Of a stretch of DNA of 7,926 bases, positions 1-6,759 are shown piece by piece. Location of the stretch: contig JAPPFO010000009.1 of NCBI GenBank assembly GCA_028875175.1, forward strand, positions 1-7,926, read 5' to 3'. Source of the stretch: Chloroflexota bacterium (lineage in GTDB: Bacteria; Chloroflexota; UBA11872). How positions within the stretch are numbered: the first letter of the stretch is position 1; each line of letters begins with the position of its first letter. Position numbers and translations under genes: made by a program. The notes under the pieces were generated by a model. The model made no database searches and was not told the origin of the DNA. It saw only the letters and a list, made by a program, of their open reading frames with translations.

Positions 1-110
1 GTGGCAGACGGCGTGGGTGAAGGGGCATCCGGCTCGCCGCAGGCCGCCAGGGCGCCGGCGGCACCGGCCAGTGCCAGCAGGCGTCGGCGCGAGAGCAAAT
101 GCCCTTTCAT
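1..110 (-). CDS. Lipoprotein, 5' end only (partial gene, runs off the left edge)
   Basis: Reading the minus strand from an ATG at 110-108 gives 36 full codons that stay open to base 1. The N-terminus starts MKGHLLSRRRLLALAG, continues with an Ala/Gly/Leu-rich hydrophobic core, and reaches a lipobox L-A-A-C at residues 21-24. A Pro/Ser/Thr-rich linker (GEPDAPSPTPSA) follows. This is the standard layout of a bacterial lipoprotein: a basic n-region, a short hydrophobic h-region, a lipidated Cys and a flexible tether. The S-R-R-R-L-L run at residues 7-12 resembles a Tat signal, so folded export is possible. A GTG directly before the ATG is an alternative start. The mature domain is outside the window, so its function is unknown; solute-binding proteins often begin this way. 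The gene is divergent from the SPFH gene. Confidence 0.72.
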   Translation of the reverse strand, partial: MKGHLLSRRRLLALAGAAGALAACGEPDAPSPTPSA

Positions 111-167
111 CACCCGGCTCATCCGCCTTGAGCCTGGCCGCAAAGTCTACGCATGTGGCGCTTTTCC

Positions 168-196
168 TTGTATCCGCGCGGCATGGATGGTATCAA
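168..196 (+). promoter_or_regulatory. Weak sigma70-like promoter candidate for the SPFH gene
   Basis: TTGTAT (168-173) and TATCAA (191-196) are separated by exactly 17 bases. They match the -35 consensus at 3 of 6 positions and the -10 consensus at 4 of 6. The site lies 88 bases before the SPFH ATG, in the gap between two divergent genes where a promoter is expected. The match is poor enough to be chance in a GC-rich background. Confidence 0.22.
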
Positions 197-253
197 CGGA
201 GTAAGCGACAACGCCGGGATCTACGACCCGGTCTGTGAGAACAACCGCGCGCC

Positions 254-266
254 GGCGCTCCGCGCC
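254..266 (+). repeat. Short inverted repeat before the SPFH ribosome binding site
   Basis: GGCGC-TCC-GCGCC is a perfect 5-bp stem with a 3-base loop. It ends directly before the AAAGGGA ribosome binding site, with 17 bases between its end and the ATG. It could form a 5' leader hairpin, but stems of this size are common in GC-rich DNA. Confidence 0.3.
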
Positions 267-273
267 AAAGGGA
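267..273 (+). promoter_or_regulatory. Ribosome binding site of the SPFH gene
   Basis: AAAGGGA lies 10 bases before the ATG at 284 and is the only recognisable Shine-Dalgarno-like element in front of a plus-strand gene here. It supports the ATG at 284 as the start. That start also places the membrane anchor at residues 10-28, as expected for the family. Confidence 0.5.
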
Positions 274-283
274 ATCAACGTTC

Positions 284-1162
284 ATGGGAACAAACAGATA
301 CGGAAATACCGCCGTCGGCACGATCGTCATCGTCATTGCCGCGGTCATCGTGCTGGGGCTGTTCAGCGTGAGGTTCGTGAACGTCGGTGAGGTCGGCGTG
401 CTGCACACGTTTGGCGTGGTCGATCAAACGCCACGGCCCGAAGGCCTGTTGGTCAAGGCTCCGTGGGCCAGCCTGGAGACGCTGAGCGTGCGGACGCAGC
501 AGCTCACCATGAGTTCGCGAGCGGAGGACGCCAGCCCAAGCGCGACGGATCAGACGGTGCGGACGCTGACCTCCGAGGGTCTGTCGGTTGGGTTGGACAT
601 CACGACGCTGTATCGGCTGAAGTTTGCGGATGCGCCCATGGTGTTTCAGCAGATTGGCCCCAATTACGTCGAGATTGTCGTCCGACCGGCAATCCGCGAC
701 GCGATCCGTGACGTGGTTGGCGAGTTCCAGGCCGAGGCGCTCTACACAACCGCACGCACCGAGGTTGCCGAGAAAATCGAGACGCAGCTGCAGAGCATCC
801 TGTCGGAGCGAGGCGTTCTGGTAGAGAATGTGTTGCTCCGTGACGTGTCGCTGCCACAGCAGATCACCACGGCGATCGAGCGGAAGCTGGCGGCCGAGCA
901 GGCGATTGAAGAGCGGGCATTCCGGGTTCAGGAAGCCGAGCAGGAGGCTCAGCGACGCGTCGAGGAAGCCACGGGTATCGCCGAGGCCAATAACCTGATC
1001 AACGAGTCACTGACGGCGGCTGTGCTCCAGGACAAGTACATTACGGCGCTGCGTGAGATCGATTCGGGCAGCGTGGTGTATGTCCCAACCAACCCGGACA
1101 CCGGGTTGCCCGTGATCCTGGGGACGCCCGCGATCGGATCGGGCGGCGGCGGTTCACCGTAG
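284..1162 (+). CDS. SPFH/Band 7 (prohibitin-like) membrane-anchored protein
   Basis: This 292-residue protein has one N-terminal hydrophobic span (about 10-28, rich in I/V/A/L) with a short N-terminal tail. An SPFH/Band 7 domain covers about 30-195. A charged helical segment at about 196-240 is rich in E, A, Q and R and is likely coiled coil. The tail is short and ends in a GSGGGGSP-like stretch. Family-typical features are the phrase LPQQITTAIERKLAAEQAIEE at about 190-210, an E-A-x-G-I-A-E-A-N segment at 228-236, and a late 'VVYVP' strand (264-268). Prohibitin-like proteins form large ring assemblies at membranes and are linked to membrane organisation and protease control. The length is normal for bacterial prohibitins. 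It stands alone, facing away from a lipoprotein gene, with no neighbouring NfeD or FtsH to suggest a partner. Family assignment is firm; the cellular role is not. Confidence 0.9.
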   Translation: MGTNRYGNTAVGTIVIVIAAVIVLGLFSVRFVNVGEVGVLHTFGVVDQTPRPEGLLVKAPWASLETLSVRTQQLTMSSRAEDASPSATDQTVRTLTSEGLSVGLDITTLYRLKFADAPMVFQQIGPNYVEIVVRPAIRDAIRDVVGEFQAEALYTTARTEVAEKIETQLQSILSERGVLVENVLLRDVSLPQQITTAIERKLAAEQAIEERAFRVQEAEQEAQRRVEEATGIAEANNLINESLTAAVLQDKYITALREIDSGSVVYVPTNPDTGLPVILGTPAIGSGGGGSP

Positions 1163-1339
1163 GCGGCGGAGCGCAAGCAAGGTCTTGATGGCCTGACTGG
1201 CGCCACCACCGCCCGGTCGCCTCATCCGCCGGGTACGCCTCGCCAGGCAGTGCCCTGCGGCCGCGGCGAGGAGCGTCGGCATCGGCGTAGTGGCCGTTGG
1301 GGTAGGATGCGCCGCGCCCGGGTCGCGGGGCCTGCCGAC
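1163..1339. other. Non-coding gap between the SPFH gene and the tRNAs
   Basis: These 177 bases hold no convincing gene. The short open frames crossing them on both strands have compositionally biased Arg/Pro-rich translations. A TAGGAT at 1303-1308, 31 bases before the tRNA-Val, could be a -10 element, but no acceptable -35 sits 16-18 bases upstream. No T-tract terminator for the SPFH gene is visible. Confidence 0.5.
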
Positions 1340-1412
1340 GGGCGGTTAGCTCAGCTGGCAGAGCGCTACGTTTACACCGTAGAGGTCGCAGGTTCGAGCC
1401 CTGCACCGCCCA
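1340..1412 (+). tRNA. tRNA-Val (anticodon TAC)
   Basis: A full cloverleaf can be drawn by eye. The acceptor GGGCGGT (1340-1346) pairs perfectly with ACCGCCC (1405-1411), and the discriminator is A1412. The D-arm contains the usual TAGCTCAGCTGGCAGAGC core. The anticodon stem CTACG/CGTAG encloses loop TTTACAC, with anticodon TAC at 1373-1375. The T-arm is GCAGG-TTCGAGC-CCTGC. TAC reads GUA and, with wobble modification, other valine codons. The 3' CCA is not encoded (CCC follows), so it must be added after transcription. tRNA-Phe begins 25 bases later, so the two are probably co-transcribed. Confidence 0.96.
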
Positions 1413-1437
1413 CCCGGCCCGGTTTCGCGCAGGCCCC

Positions 1438-1513
1438 GGCGAGGTAGCTCAGTCGGTAGAGCAGTGGACTGAAAATCCATGTGTCGGCGGTTCGATTCCG
1501 CCCCTCGCCACCA
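1438..1513 (+). tRNA. tRNA-Phe (anticodon GAA)
   Basis: The acceptor GGCGAGG (1438-1444) pairs perfectly with CCTCGCC (1503-1509). The discriminator is A1510, and CCA is encoded at 1511-1513. The anticodon stem GTGGA/TCCAT, with one G-T pair, encloses loop CTGAAAA, giving anticodon GAA at 1471-1473. The T-arm is GGCGG-TTCGATT-CCGCC. It decodes UUC and UUU. Unlike its neighbour it carries a genomic CCA. I saw no second copy of its 3' end in the window, so there is no sign of an integrated element using it as an attachment site. Confidence 0.96.
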
Positions 1514-1521
1514 GACGTCCC

Positions 1522-1550
1522 CGCCCACCCGCCGAAACGGCGGCCGGGCG
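1522..1550 (+). terminator. GC-rich hairpin after the tRNA pair, possible terminator
   Basis: The inner stem CCGCCG/CGGCGG (1529-1534 with 1538-1543) has an AAA loop. It is extended by CGCCC/GGGCG (1522-1526 with 1546-1550) across a 2x2 internal loop. It starts 8 bases after the tRNA-Phe CCA, where a terminator or processing structure would be expected. No T-tract follows, so an intrinsic terminator of the E. coli type is not shown. Confidence 0.42.
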
Positions 1551-1596
1551 AGACGGCAGATGTCTGCATGTCGATAGCACACTGTCGGGCTGTCGC

Positions 1597-1613
1597 GTCG
1601 CACACAGTGCGAC
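1597..1613 (+). repeat. Perfect inverted repeat 23 bases before the copy A start
   Basis: GTCGCAC-ACA-GTGCGAC is a 7-bp perfect stem with a 3-base loop, ending 23 bases before the GTG at 1637. Its right half (ACAGTG, 1604-1609) can alternatively pair with CACTGT at 1580-1585, so two exclusive folds are possible. It may be an operator or a leader hairpin for the large membrane-protein gene. Which, if either, cannot be told from sequence. Confidence 0.4.
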
Positions 1614-1636
1614 TACAGCCGCGGACCGCCTGACCC

Positions 1637-4600
1637 GTGTTTCTGAATCCCGCGGAGCCGGTGTGGCCGGGACTACTCAAAGCCGCAGTCCTGCTCGTCC
1701 TAATGGTCGCCAGTGGCCTGCCCCTGTCGTGGTCGATCTTTGGCGCCCGGTCGCGGCATGTCTGGATCGGCTACGCACCAATCCTGGGCGTGGGTTTACA
1801 CCTTTTCACGGCGAATCTGCTGTCGTGGTCGACCCCAGGCGCAGTGGGAAGCTGGCTGGGAATCGCCGCCGGTATCGGCCTGTCCGCGAGTACGGCATAT
1901 TTCAGTCGACGGCGACTGGGCGTCCCAGGCCGACCGCCGTTCACCTGGTCGAGCGCGACGGTCGGTATCGCAATTTTGGCCGGTCTGCTGTACGTGGCGC
2001 TTGCCAACCGAACGCACGTGCTCTTTACGGACGAGGAGTGGCACCTGCCGCTGGCGGCCACGATCGCGGCGGGCGACTTTCCGCCAAACTCACCGTTTTC
2101 GCCGTCGTTCGGCGCCGCGTATCACTACGGCGCCGACTTGCTGGCCGCTTCATTAATGCACGTAGCCGGGATCGCTCCGTGGACGGCGTTCTTTCTGTTG
2201 ACTCCCGTGGCGGCCGTGACTTTGGCGCTGACGGCAGCCACGGCTGCCCTGGACTTTGGCGCGCCGCGCCTGTTGGCGCTGGGACTCGGACTCGTGGCGG
2301 GCTTCGCGGACCCCGGCTTTATCGTCGGGCTGCCGACCTTGTTCGGAGACCTTGGCGCGGCTGACGGACCCGGAGACCTTCTGCGCGGATTCGGCGTTCC
2401 GAGTGGCGAGCCGCTGTTTCTGCGCATGGGGCCCGCGCTACTGAACACACCGCACTTCGCCCTCGGGATGACGCTGCTGCTGGTAATGGCCGCGTCCCTG
2501 CACGCCGGCAGCGGGCGATGGCAGCTGGCGTCGTTTAGCGTGGCCCTGGGGCTCTTGCCACTGGCCGAGACGGCAGCCTTCCTGATCGGGGCCGGGGCAA
2601 CGGTTGTGTACTTCGCCGCGGCGGCCTGGCGCTGGTCGTGGCCGGAGCGACGGGGATTCGCCCTGGCGGCCGGCGCCGGCCTGGTGCTGGCCAGCCTGGG
2701 CGGCGGCGCCGTCACCGACGCGATTCTTCGGAACCCCGGCGGCGCCAGTACACAGATCGGACTCTATCCCGACGGCAGCATTTTCACGCTGGGGAGCCTT
2801 TCGCCGAACGGTGGCCTCAATCTTCAGATCGGACTGCTGGTTCTGGCGGTGGGATTGTCCTCGGCGGCAGTTGCATTGCGATCGAGTGGCCTCGGCTTTC
2901 TGGCGGCTTCCACCGTTGCCGGGCTGGGCGCTCGGCAATTGCTGAGCTTTGACGTCACCGGGGTGGATTCCCGGCTGGTCGGCATCCCACATGTCCTCGT
3001 CACGCTGGGCGTCATAGCCGGTCTCGGGACGTTCGCGAGTCGGGCGCGTTCGGCGGCGCATCGTCGCGTTGTGGCCGTCTCGATCCTGGCGCTAGTTGTT
3101 GTGCCGACAGCCGCGCCCCGGGCAATCAGCGGCCTGGAGATTGCCACTCAGGGCATCTACCTCGGCTATCCGAAGCAGCAAGATGCAATCGTCAGGTATG
3201 CGAACCAGACGAGATTTGCCGGGCTGCTGCGCAGTGAGTGGCGAGCCTTGGCGTGGATGCAGCGTGAGCTCCCCCAGGACGCGCGGATTCTTGCGGCGAA
3301 TGCCCCGCTCGTTTCACTTGCCACCGGACGTGTCGCGCCGCAGTCCGGGGAGCGTCTCGCTCTCTTCAACCCGCTACCAACGCCCCTGCACCTTGATGCT
3401 CTGACGTTTTTGTCTCGAGTTGACCTGGAAGAGCTCAACGCCACGCATCTGTATGTGACGCCCGATCTGCTTGGGCGCATGTCCGATGAGGCTCACCGTG
3501 CGCTGGACGATGCAGCGCAGTTTCGCCTGCTGGCCAGCGAACTCAGCGCCGACGGTGAACCACTGCGGGTCTATGCGATCGAACCGGGGGCGGGGAGCGC
3601 GACCCCAAGCGCGGCGAGCTATCGGCAGTTGGCAGCGATTGGAGGCAACGCAGCATCAGTGGGCGTGGGAGGGTTCTTGACCTTTCCCCAGCGTCAGACC
3701 CTGCTTCTGACCTTTGCTCCTGGCCCGGCGATGATTGGCCCTGACACCTACCTGCCTCGGACAAATGTCCTCGCCACGTATCAGGCGCCCACCCCCCAAC
3801 GCCGACCCGACCTATTGATCCTTCACCACACGCATGTCCCGCTTGCCGTCGGCAAGGGATTCGACGACGCGATCTGGCACGGGCAGGGGTTGCGCGCGTA
3901 TTCCACGGTGGACCGTGCCTGGAGCCAGACCTGGCGGCCGCAGGAGCAACCGCGGCCTCCGCCAGACGCCATTGCAGCAGCCCACGGAGGCGCCGTCGCT
4001 GGATGCGAATTACGGGTACTCGGTGAACCCGGAGATTTGCTGAGGATTGGGGACACCGAGATGCGGCTGCGCGGCTCGCCGCAGCACGTCCAGATGGACT
4101 CCGGGACCTGCGGAACGCTGGAATTGGGGTGGGGGGGCGGCGAGGTGCCGCCGTATGTCCAGGTGCGGCCGGGCCCAGGAGAACACACTACGGCCGAGGA
4201 ATCGCCGGCGGGACTGGCATTTGACGGAGGCGTGAGCGATGGGATTGGGGTTTTTCACGTGTGGTATCGGAACGCCGAAGTCCAGCCGATTCCGGGCGGG
4301 ACCGAAGTCCGGCTTTACGCCGCCGGACCCGATGGCCTGATCGAGTCCCCGACGCCCACCCGGTCGGTGGCGCGCTGGCTGGGGCAAATCGAGCTGGCCA
4401 AGGCACGGTTTACCGACCGATTTGAATTCAACGCGCAGTCGCTCCGTCTCAACGGCGAGGCACCGATTGAGCAGACCGGAAACGTGGTCGATGGGAGATA
4501 TGTCTTGGCGCTCAACATCGCGGAGGAATCCGGCGACGATCGCGGCTTGCACGTTCGGCGCGTAATCCCCGTGATGCAGGTGGCCATAGTTCACGGTCGT

Positions 4601-4642
4601 CCCACGTACGTCCCGCTGAGCGGCATCGTGGCCGTGGACTAG
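1637..4642 (+). CDS. Large multi-span membrane protein, copy A; candidate GT-C-like glycosyltransferase
   Basis: This 1001-residue protein has about 12-13 hydrophobic spans in residues 13-495, then a mainly soluble half. After the fourth span (about 108-128) comes a likely external loop with TDEEWHLPLA (131-140), an FPP (148-150) and YHYGAD (162-167). An acidic motif in an early external loop is typical of GT-C glycosyltransferases that use polyprenyl-phosphate sugars, although there it usually follows span 1. Residues 539-552 (AW..., P-x-DARIL) and 598-607 (EELNATHLYV) resemble soluble domains fused to such enzymes. Residues about 655-1001 look beta-rich and are unrecognised. The GTG start is supported by an in-frame TGA six bases upstream and by copy B matching from this exact residue. 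No Shine-Dalgarno is seen. The gene is open throughout despite a run of seven G near 4130. The membrane topology is solid; the enzymatic role is inferred. A polytopic protein of unknown function is the alternative. Confidence 0.75.
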   Translation: MFLNPAEPVWPGLLKAAVLLVLMVASGLPLSWSIFGARSRHVWIGYAPILGVGLHLFTANLLSWSTPGAVGSWLGIAAGIGLSASTAYFSRRRLGVPGRPPFTWSSATVGIAILAGLLYVALANRTHVLFTDEEWHLPLAATIAAGDFPPNSPFSPSFGAAYHYGADLLAASLMHVAGIAPWTAFFLLTPVAAVTLALTAATAALDFGAPRLLALGLGLVAGFADPGFIVGLPTLFGDLGAADGPGDLLRGFGVPSGEPLFLRMGPALLNTPHFALGMTLLLVMAASLHAGSGRWQLASFSVALGLLPLAETAAFLIGAGATVVYFAAAAWRWSWPERRGFALAAGAGLVLASLGGGAVTDAILRNPGGASTQIGLYPDGSIFTLGSLSPNGGLNLQIGLLVLAVGLSSAAVALRSSGLGFLAASTVAGLGARQLLSFDVTGVDSRLVGIPHVLVTLGVIAGLGTFASRARSAAHRRVVAVSILALVVVPTAAPRAISGLEIATQGIYLGYPKQQDAIVRYANQTRFAGLLRSEWRALAWMQRELPQDARILAANAPLVSLATGRVAPQSGERLALFNPLPTPLHLDALTFLSRVDLEELNATHLYVTPDLLGRMSDEAHRALDDAAQFRLLASELSADGEPLRVYAIEPGAGSATPSAASYRQLAAIGGNAASVGVGGFLTFPQRQTLLLTFAPGPAMIGPDTYLPRTNVLATYQAPTPQRRPDLLILHHTHVPLAVGKGFDDAIWHGQGLRAYSTVDRAWSQTWRPQEQPRPPPDAIAAAHGGAVAGCELRVLGEPGDLLRIGDTEMRLRGSPQHVQMDSGTCGTLELGWGGGEVPPYVQVRPGPGEHTTAEESPAGLAFDGGVSDGIGVFHVWYRNAEVQPIPGGTEVRLYAAGPDGLIESPTPTRSVARWLGQIELAKARFTDRFEFNAQSLRLNGEAPIEQTGNVVDGRYVLALNIAEESGDDRGLHVRRVIPVMQVAIVHGRPTYVPLSGIVAVD

Positions 4643-4643
4643 C

Positions 4644-4658
4644 GGTCGCGTCACGACC
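4644..4658 (+). terminator. Hairpin directly after the copy A stop
   Basis: GGTCG-CGTCA-CGACC forms a 5-bp stem with a 5-base loop, starting one base after the TAG at 4640-4642. No T-tract follows. With the next hairpin, about 15 bases downstream, it may mark the transcript end or a 3' stabilising structure. Confidence 0.28.
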
Positions 4659-4672
4659 CGGCTACCGAGCGA

Positions 4673-4694
4673 GCGCACCCGAAATCTCGGGCGC
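4673..4694 (+). terminator. Second hairpin downstream of copy A, possible terminator
   Basis: CCCGA-AATC-TCGGG (4678-4691) is a perfect 5-bp stem with a 4-base loop. GCG/CGC (4673-4675 with 4692-4694) extends it past a 2-base bulge. It lies 30 bases after the stop of copy A. The downstream bases are GAGAAAGAG, not a T-tract, so intrinsic termination is only possible. The rest of the 254-base gap up to the sulfatase-like gene holds no gene I can support. Confidence 0.33.
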
Positions 4695-4852
4695 GAGAAA
4701 GAGTCGCCGGCGTTCGTCCGAGTGAAGCCTTCAAATCAGCGCATCGAGGCTCGCGGCAACAGCGTCAGTCGTGCATTGGCCTGGATTGCGCCGACCGATA
4801 GTCATTCGCTGACATACGCTAGATTGCCTTTGCCGCGGGTCGTGAATTCGTT

Positions 4853-4869
4853 GACTCTAAGGCAGAGTC
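4853..4869 (+). repeat. Inverted repeat 27 bases before the sulfatase-like gene
   Basis: GACTCT-AAGGC-AGAGTC is a perfect 6-bp stem with a 5-base loop, ending 27 bases before the GTG at 4897. It overlaps TTGACT (4851-4856), which matches the -35 consensus at five of six positions. I found no acceptable -10 at 16-18 bases spacing. If TTGACT is real, the repeat would sit where a repressor could block it. Confidence 0.35.
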
Positions 4870-4896
4870 GCCGCCAATCCGAATGCGGACTCCCCA

Positions 4897-6447
4897 GTGG
4901 ATCGTCTGAACATCGTCGTCATTTGTCTTGACACGTTTCGAGCCGACATCGTTGGGCCTGGCAAAAGACTGAGCAGTGCCGCGACTCCGGCGCTGGACTC
5001 GCTGGCCGCTGAGTCTGTGCGATTCAACCGCTGCTTTACCGAGCCTGGACAGACGATCCAGGTGCGCAACGGATGTTTCACGGGCCGGCGCGGATTCCCT
5101 TATGCGCACGGGTACTACGGCTGGCATGAGATTCCCGACGAGTACCCGACGATCGCCGAGATCCTGCTGGAGCAGGGCTACGCGACGGGCCTGATCGCCG
5201 ACACGCCGCACTTGTTCAAACCCAACATGAACCAGCACCGGGGGTTCATGGCCTGGGAGCACATTCGCGGCGCCGGGGGCGACGGCTGGAGGACCGGCTC
5301 ATGGGACCTGATTCGCGAGCTGTTCAAGGACTATTTCGGCGCGTACGAACCGGCCGTGCCGGAGGCCTCAGCCCAATCGCTGAGCGGTGAGAGCGCGTTT
5401 CTCCAGCACTTGCACAATATCCGCGGCCGGCGCGAGGAGGCCGACTGGCCGGGCGCGCAGGTCTTTACGTCGGCGCGCCGTTGGCTGCGCGACAATGCGC
5501 GAAACGCGCCGTTCTTCCTGTGGATCGACTGCTTTGAGCCACACGAGGTGTTCGACCCGCCGCTGGCCTACATCCGGCGCTACAACAGCACCTGGGATGG
5601 GCCGATCTATCAGCAGCCCAGGCACATCCTGCACCCGTCATTCTCGTCGGACATGCAGGGCGCGGACCTCGACGTGAGGTCGGCGGAATTCATCGATTAC
5701 TACACGTCCTGCTACAAGGGCGAGGTGACGTTCACGGATGCGCAGATTGCGGGGCTGGTAGACGAATTGGGACGCCTGCGGCTGCTGGACGACACCGCCG
5801 TGATCTTCTTTACCGACCATGGAACCGAGCTGGCAGATCACACCGGCTGGGGAAAGCGCAATACCGAGCTGCACCCATTCAATACGCAGCAGAACCTGAC
5901 GATTCGTCATCCCGATGCCCGCTACCGGGACCTGGACGTGGATGCCTGGGTTCAGAACTATGACCTTGGGCCGACCATCCTCGACCTTGCCGGCATGTCT
6001 GAAGCGCCCCCGACCATGAATGGCCAGAGCGTCTGGTCGCTGGCGACCGGGGAGCGAGAGTCCCTGCGTCCCTACGTGACGACGGCGTGGGCCGGGCGGG
6101 TGTCAGTTCGTGACGAGCGCTGGGTATATGCCACGGGCTGGGACTTTGACGATCCGAATCCCGAACTGTATGACCGGTCCGCGGACCCCGACGAACGACT
6201 CAACGTCCACGACGAGCATCCGGACATCGCGGGCGACCGGCGGTCGCGAATCGAAGAACTGCTGGGCACGCCCATTCCGCAGCCGTACAGCCAGGATCGT
6301 TTCGGTCCAGCGGTTGGCGGCCTGCGCAAGCCGCTCTACGCCACCTCGTACGCACCTGTCTTTTACGGTGCGCGTCAAAGCTGGGAGGCCCCCCGGTCCC
6401 TTCCAGGACAAAAGGCAGCGGGACCCGACCAGTCTCCAGGATGCTGA
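4897..6447 (+). CDS. Sulfatase-like (alkaline phosphatase superfamily) hydrolase with Thr at the nucleophile site
   Basis: This 516-residue protein is within the usual sulfatase size. The N-terminal strand N-I-V-V-I-C-L-D12-T-F-R-A-D17 supplies the first metal-site Asp, followed by TPALDSLAAESVRF (30-43). F-T-G-R-R at 61-65 is the normal end of the sulfatase signature and places T-I-Q-V-R (53-57) where C/S-x-P-x-R belongs. Thr replaces the Cys/Ser that becomes formylglycine, Gln replaces Pro, and Arg57 is kept. Further family marks are FEPHEVFDPP (213-222), T-D307-H308-G, D-H315-T-G-W-G-K320, and a late 'PELYDRSADPDERLNV' segment. No signal peptide or membrane span is visible, so it is probably cytoplasmic. 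The GTG start is the first in frame after TAA at 4858; no clear ribosome binding site precedes it. Fold assignment is strong. The substrate is unknown, and phosphodiester or phosphotransfer chemistry is a real alternative to sulfate ester hydrolysis. Confidence 0.88.
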   Translation: MDRLNIVVICLDTFRADIVGPGKRLSSAATPALDSLAAESVRFNRCFTEPGQTIQVRNGCFTGRRGFPYAHGYYGWHEIPDEYPTIAEILLEQGYATGLIADTPHLFKPNMNQHRGFMAWEHIRGAGGDGWRTGSWDLIRELFKDYFGAYEPAVPEASAQSLSGESAFLQHLHNIRGRREEADWPGAQVFTSARRWLRDNARNAPFFLWIDCFEPHEVFDPPLAYIRRYNSTWDGPIYQQPRHILHPSFSSDMQGADLDVRSAEFIDYYTSCYKGEVTFTDAQIAGLVDELGRLRLLDDTAVIFFTDHGTELADHTGWGKRNTELHPFNTQQNLTIRHPDARYRDLDVDAWVQNYDLGPTILDLAGMSEAPPTMNGQSVWSLATGERESLRPYVTTAWAGRVSVRDERWVYATGWDFDDPNPELYDRSADPDERLNVHDEHPDIAGDRRSRIEELLGTPIPQPYSQDRFGPAVGGLRKPLYATSYAPVFYGARQSWEAPRSLPGQKAAGPDQSPGC

Positions 6448-6496
6448 CCGCCGCGTGCCTGGTGCCAGATTGCGTTGCCGGGTGACCGCAGCTGCT

Positions 6497-6534
6497 GGCG
6501 ACGGACGTGCGTAGCCGTCAGGTTCGCCTTTTTC
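6497..6534 (+). terminator. Candidate intrinsic terminator of the sulfatase-like gene
   Basis: GGCGA (6497-6501) pairs with TCGCC (6524-6528), which is followed at once by TTTTTC (6529-6534). Inner CGG/CCG (6502-6504 with 6515-6517) adds three pairs, leaving a 6-base bulge. An alternative is GACGG/CCGTC (6500-6504 with 6515-6519). It lies about 50 bases after the TGA at 6445-6447. It is the only stem in the window directly followed by a T-run, but the bulge makes it imperfect. Confidence 0.42.
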
Positions 6535-6573
6535 TTGAGCGGCTTGGCCATCGCTCGCCGGTTGGCCGCCCCC

Positions 6574-6590
6574 TCCCACTGACGGTGGGA
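6574..6590 (+). repeat. Inverted repeat in the gap before copy B
   Basis: TCCCAC-TGACG-GTGGGA is a perfect 6-bp stem with a 5-base loop, 203 bases before the copy B start. It could be a protein-binding site or a transcript hairpin. Nothing else nearby decides between these. Confidence 0.3.
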
Positions 6591-6759
6591 CTGAATGGGT
6601 GCCCCACGGTGCGAACGACGCCGAAGGATACTCAGGTCTACGCCACGGAGTCACGGCGCGACGCTGGAACTTCGTCGGCGGGTAGCCAACGCTCGCATCA
6701 CGAGGTCTACGTTGGCAAGGACATGCGCGGCCTCCGCCCGGCGAGCCCAGGGCCGCGCA

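Noticed and set aside
1303..1308. TAGGAT as a -10 element for the tRNA pair
   Set aside because: It sits at a suitable distance from the tRNA-Val but lacks a -35 match at 16-18 bases upstream.
1438..1513. tRNA-Phe as an integration site for a mobile element
   Set aside because: No integrase gene and no repeated copy of the tRNA 3' end could be found in the window.
4129..4142. Possible frameshift at the G7 run in copy A
   Set aside because: The same frame continues for about 170 codons with balanced, protein-like composition (for example FHVWYRNAEVQPIPGG), so no frame disruption is seen.
4010..4678. 222-codon minus-strand open frame at the end of copy A
   Set aside because: It lies antisense within the C-terminal half of copy A and shows no motif; long antisense frames are expected in GC-rich genes.
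6635..6711. Direct repeat GGTCTACG, 69 bases apart
   Set aside because: Eight bases twice, with unrelated flanks, is within chance for this region; there is no third unit or regular spacing, so it is not an iteron set or array.
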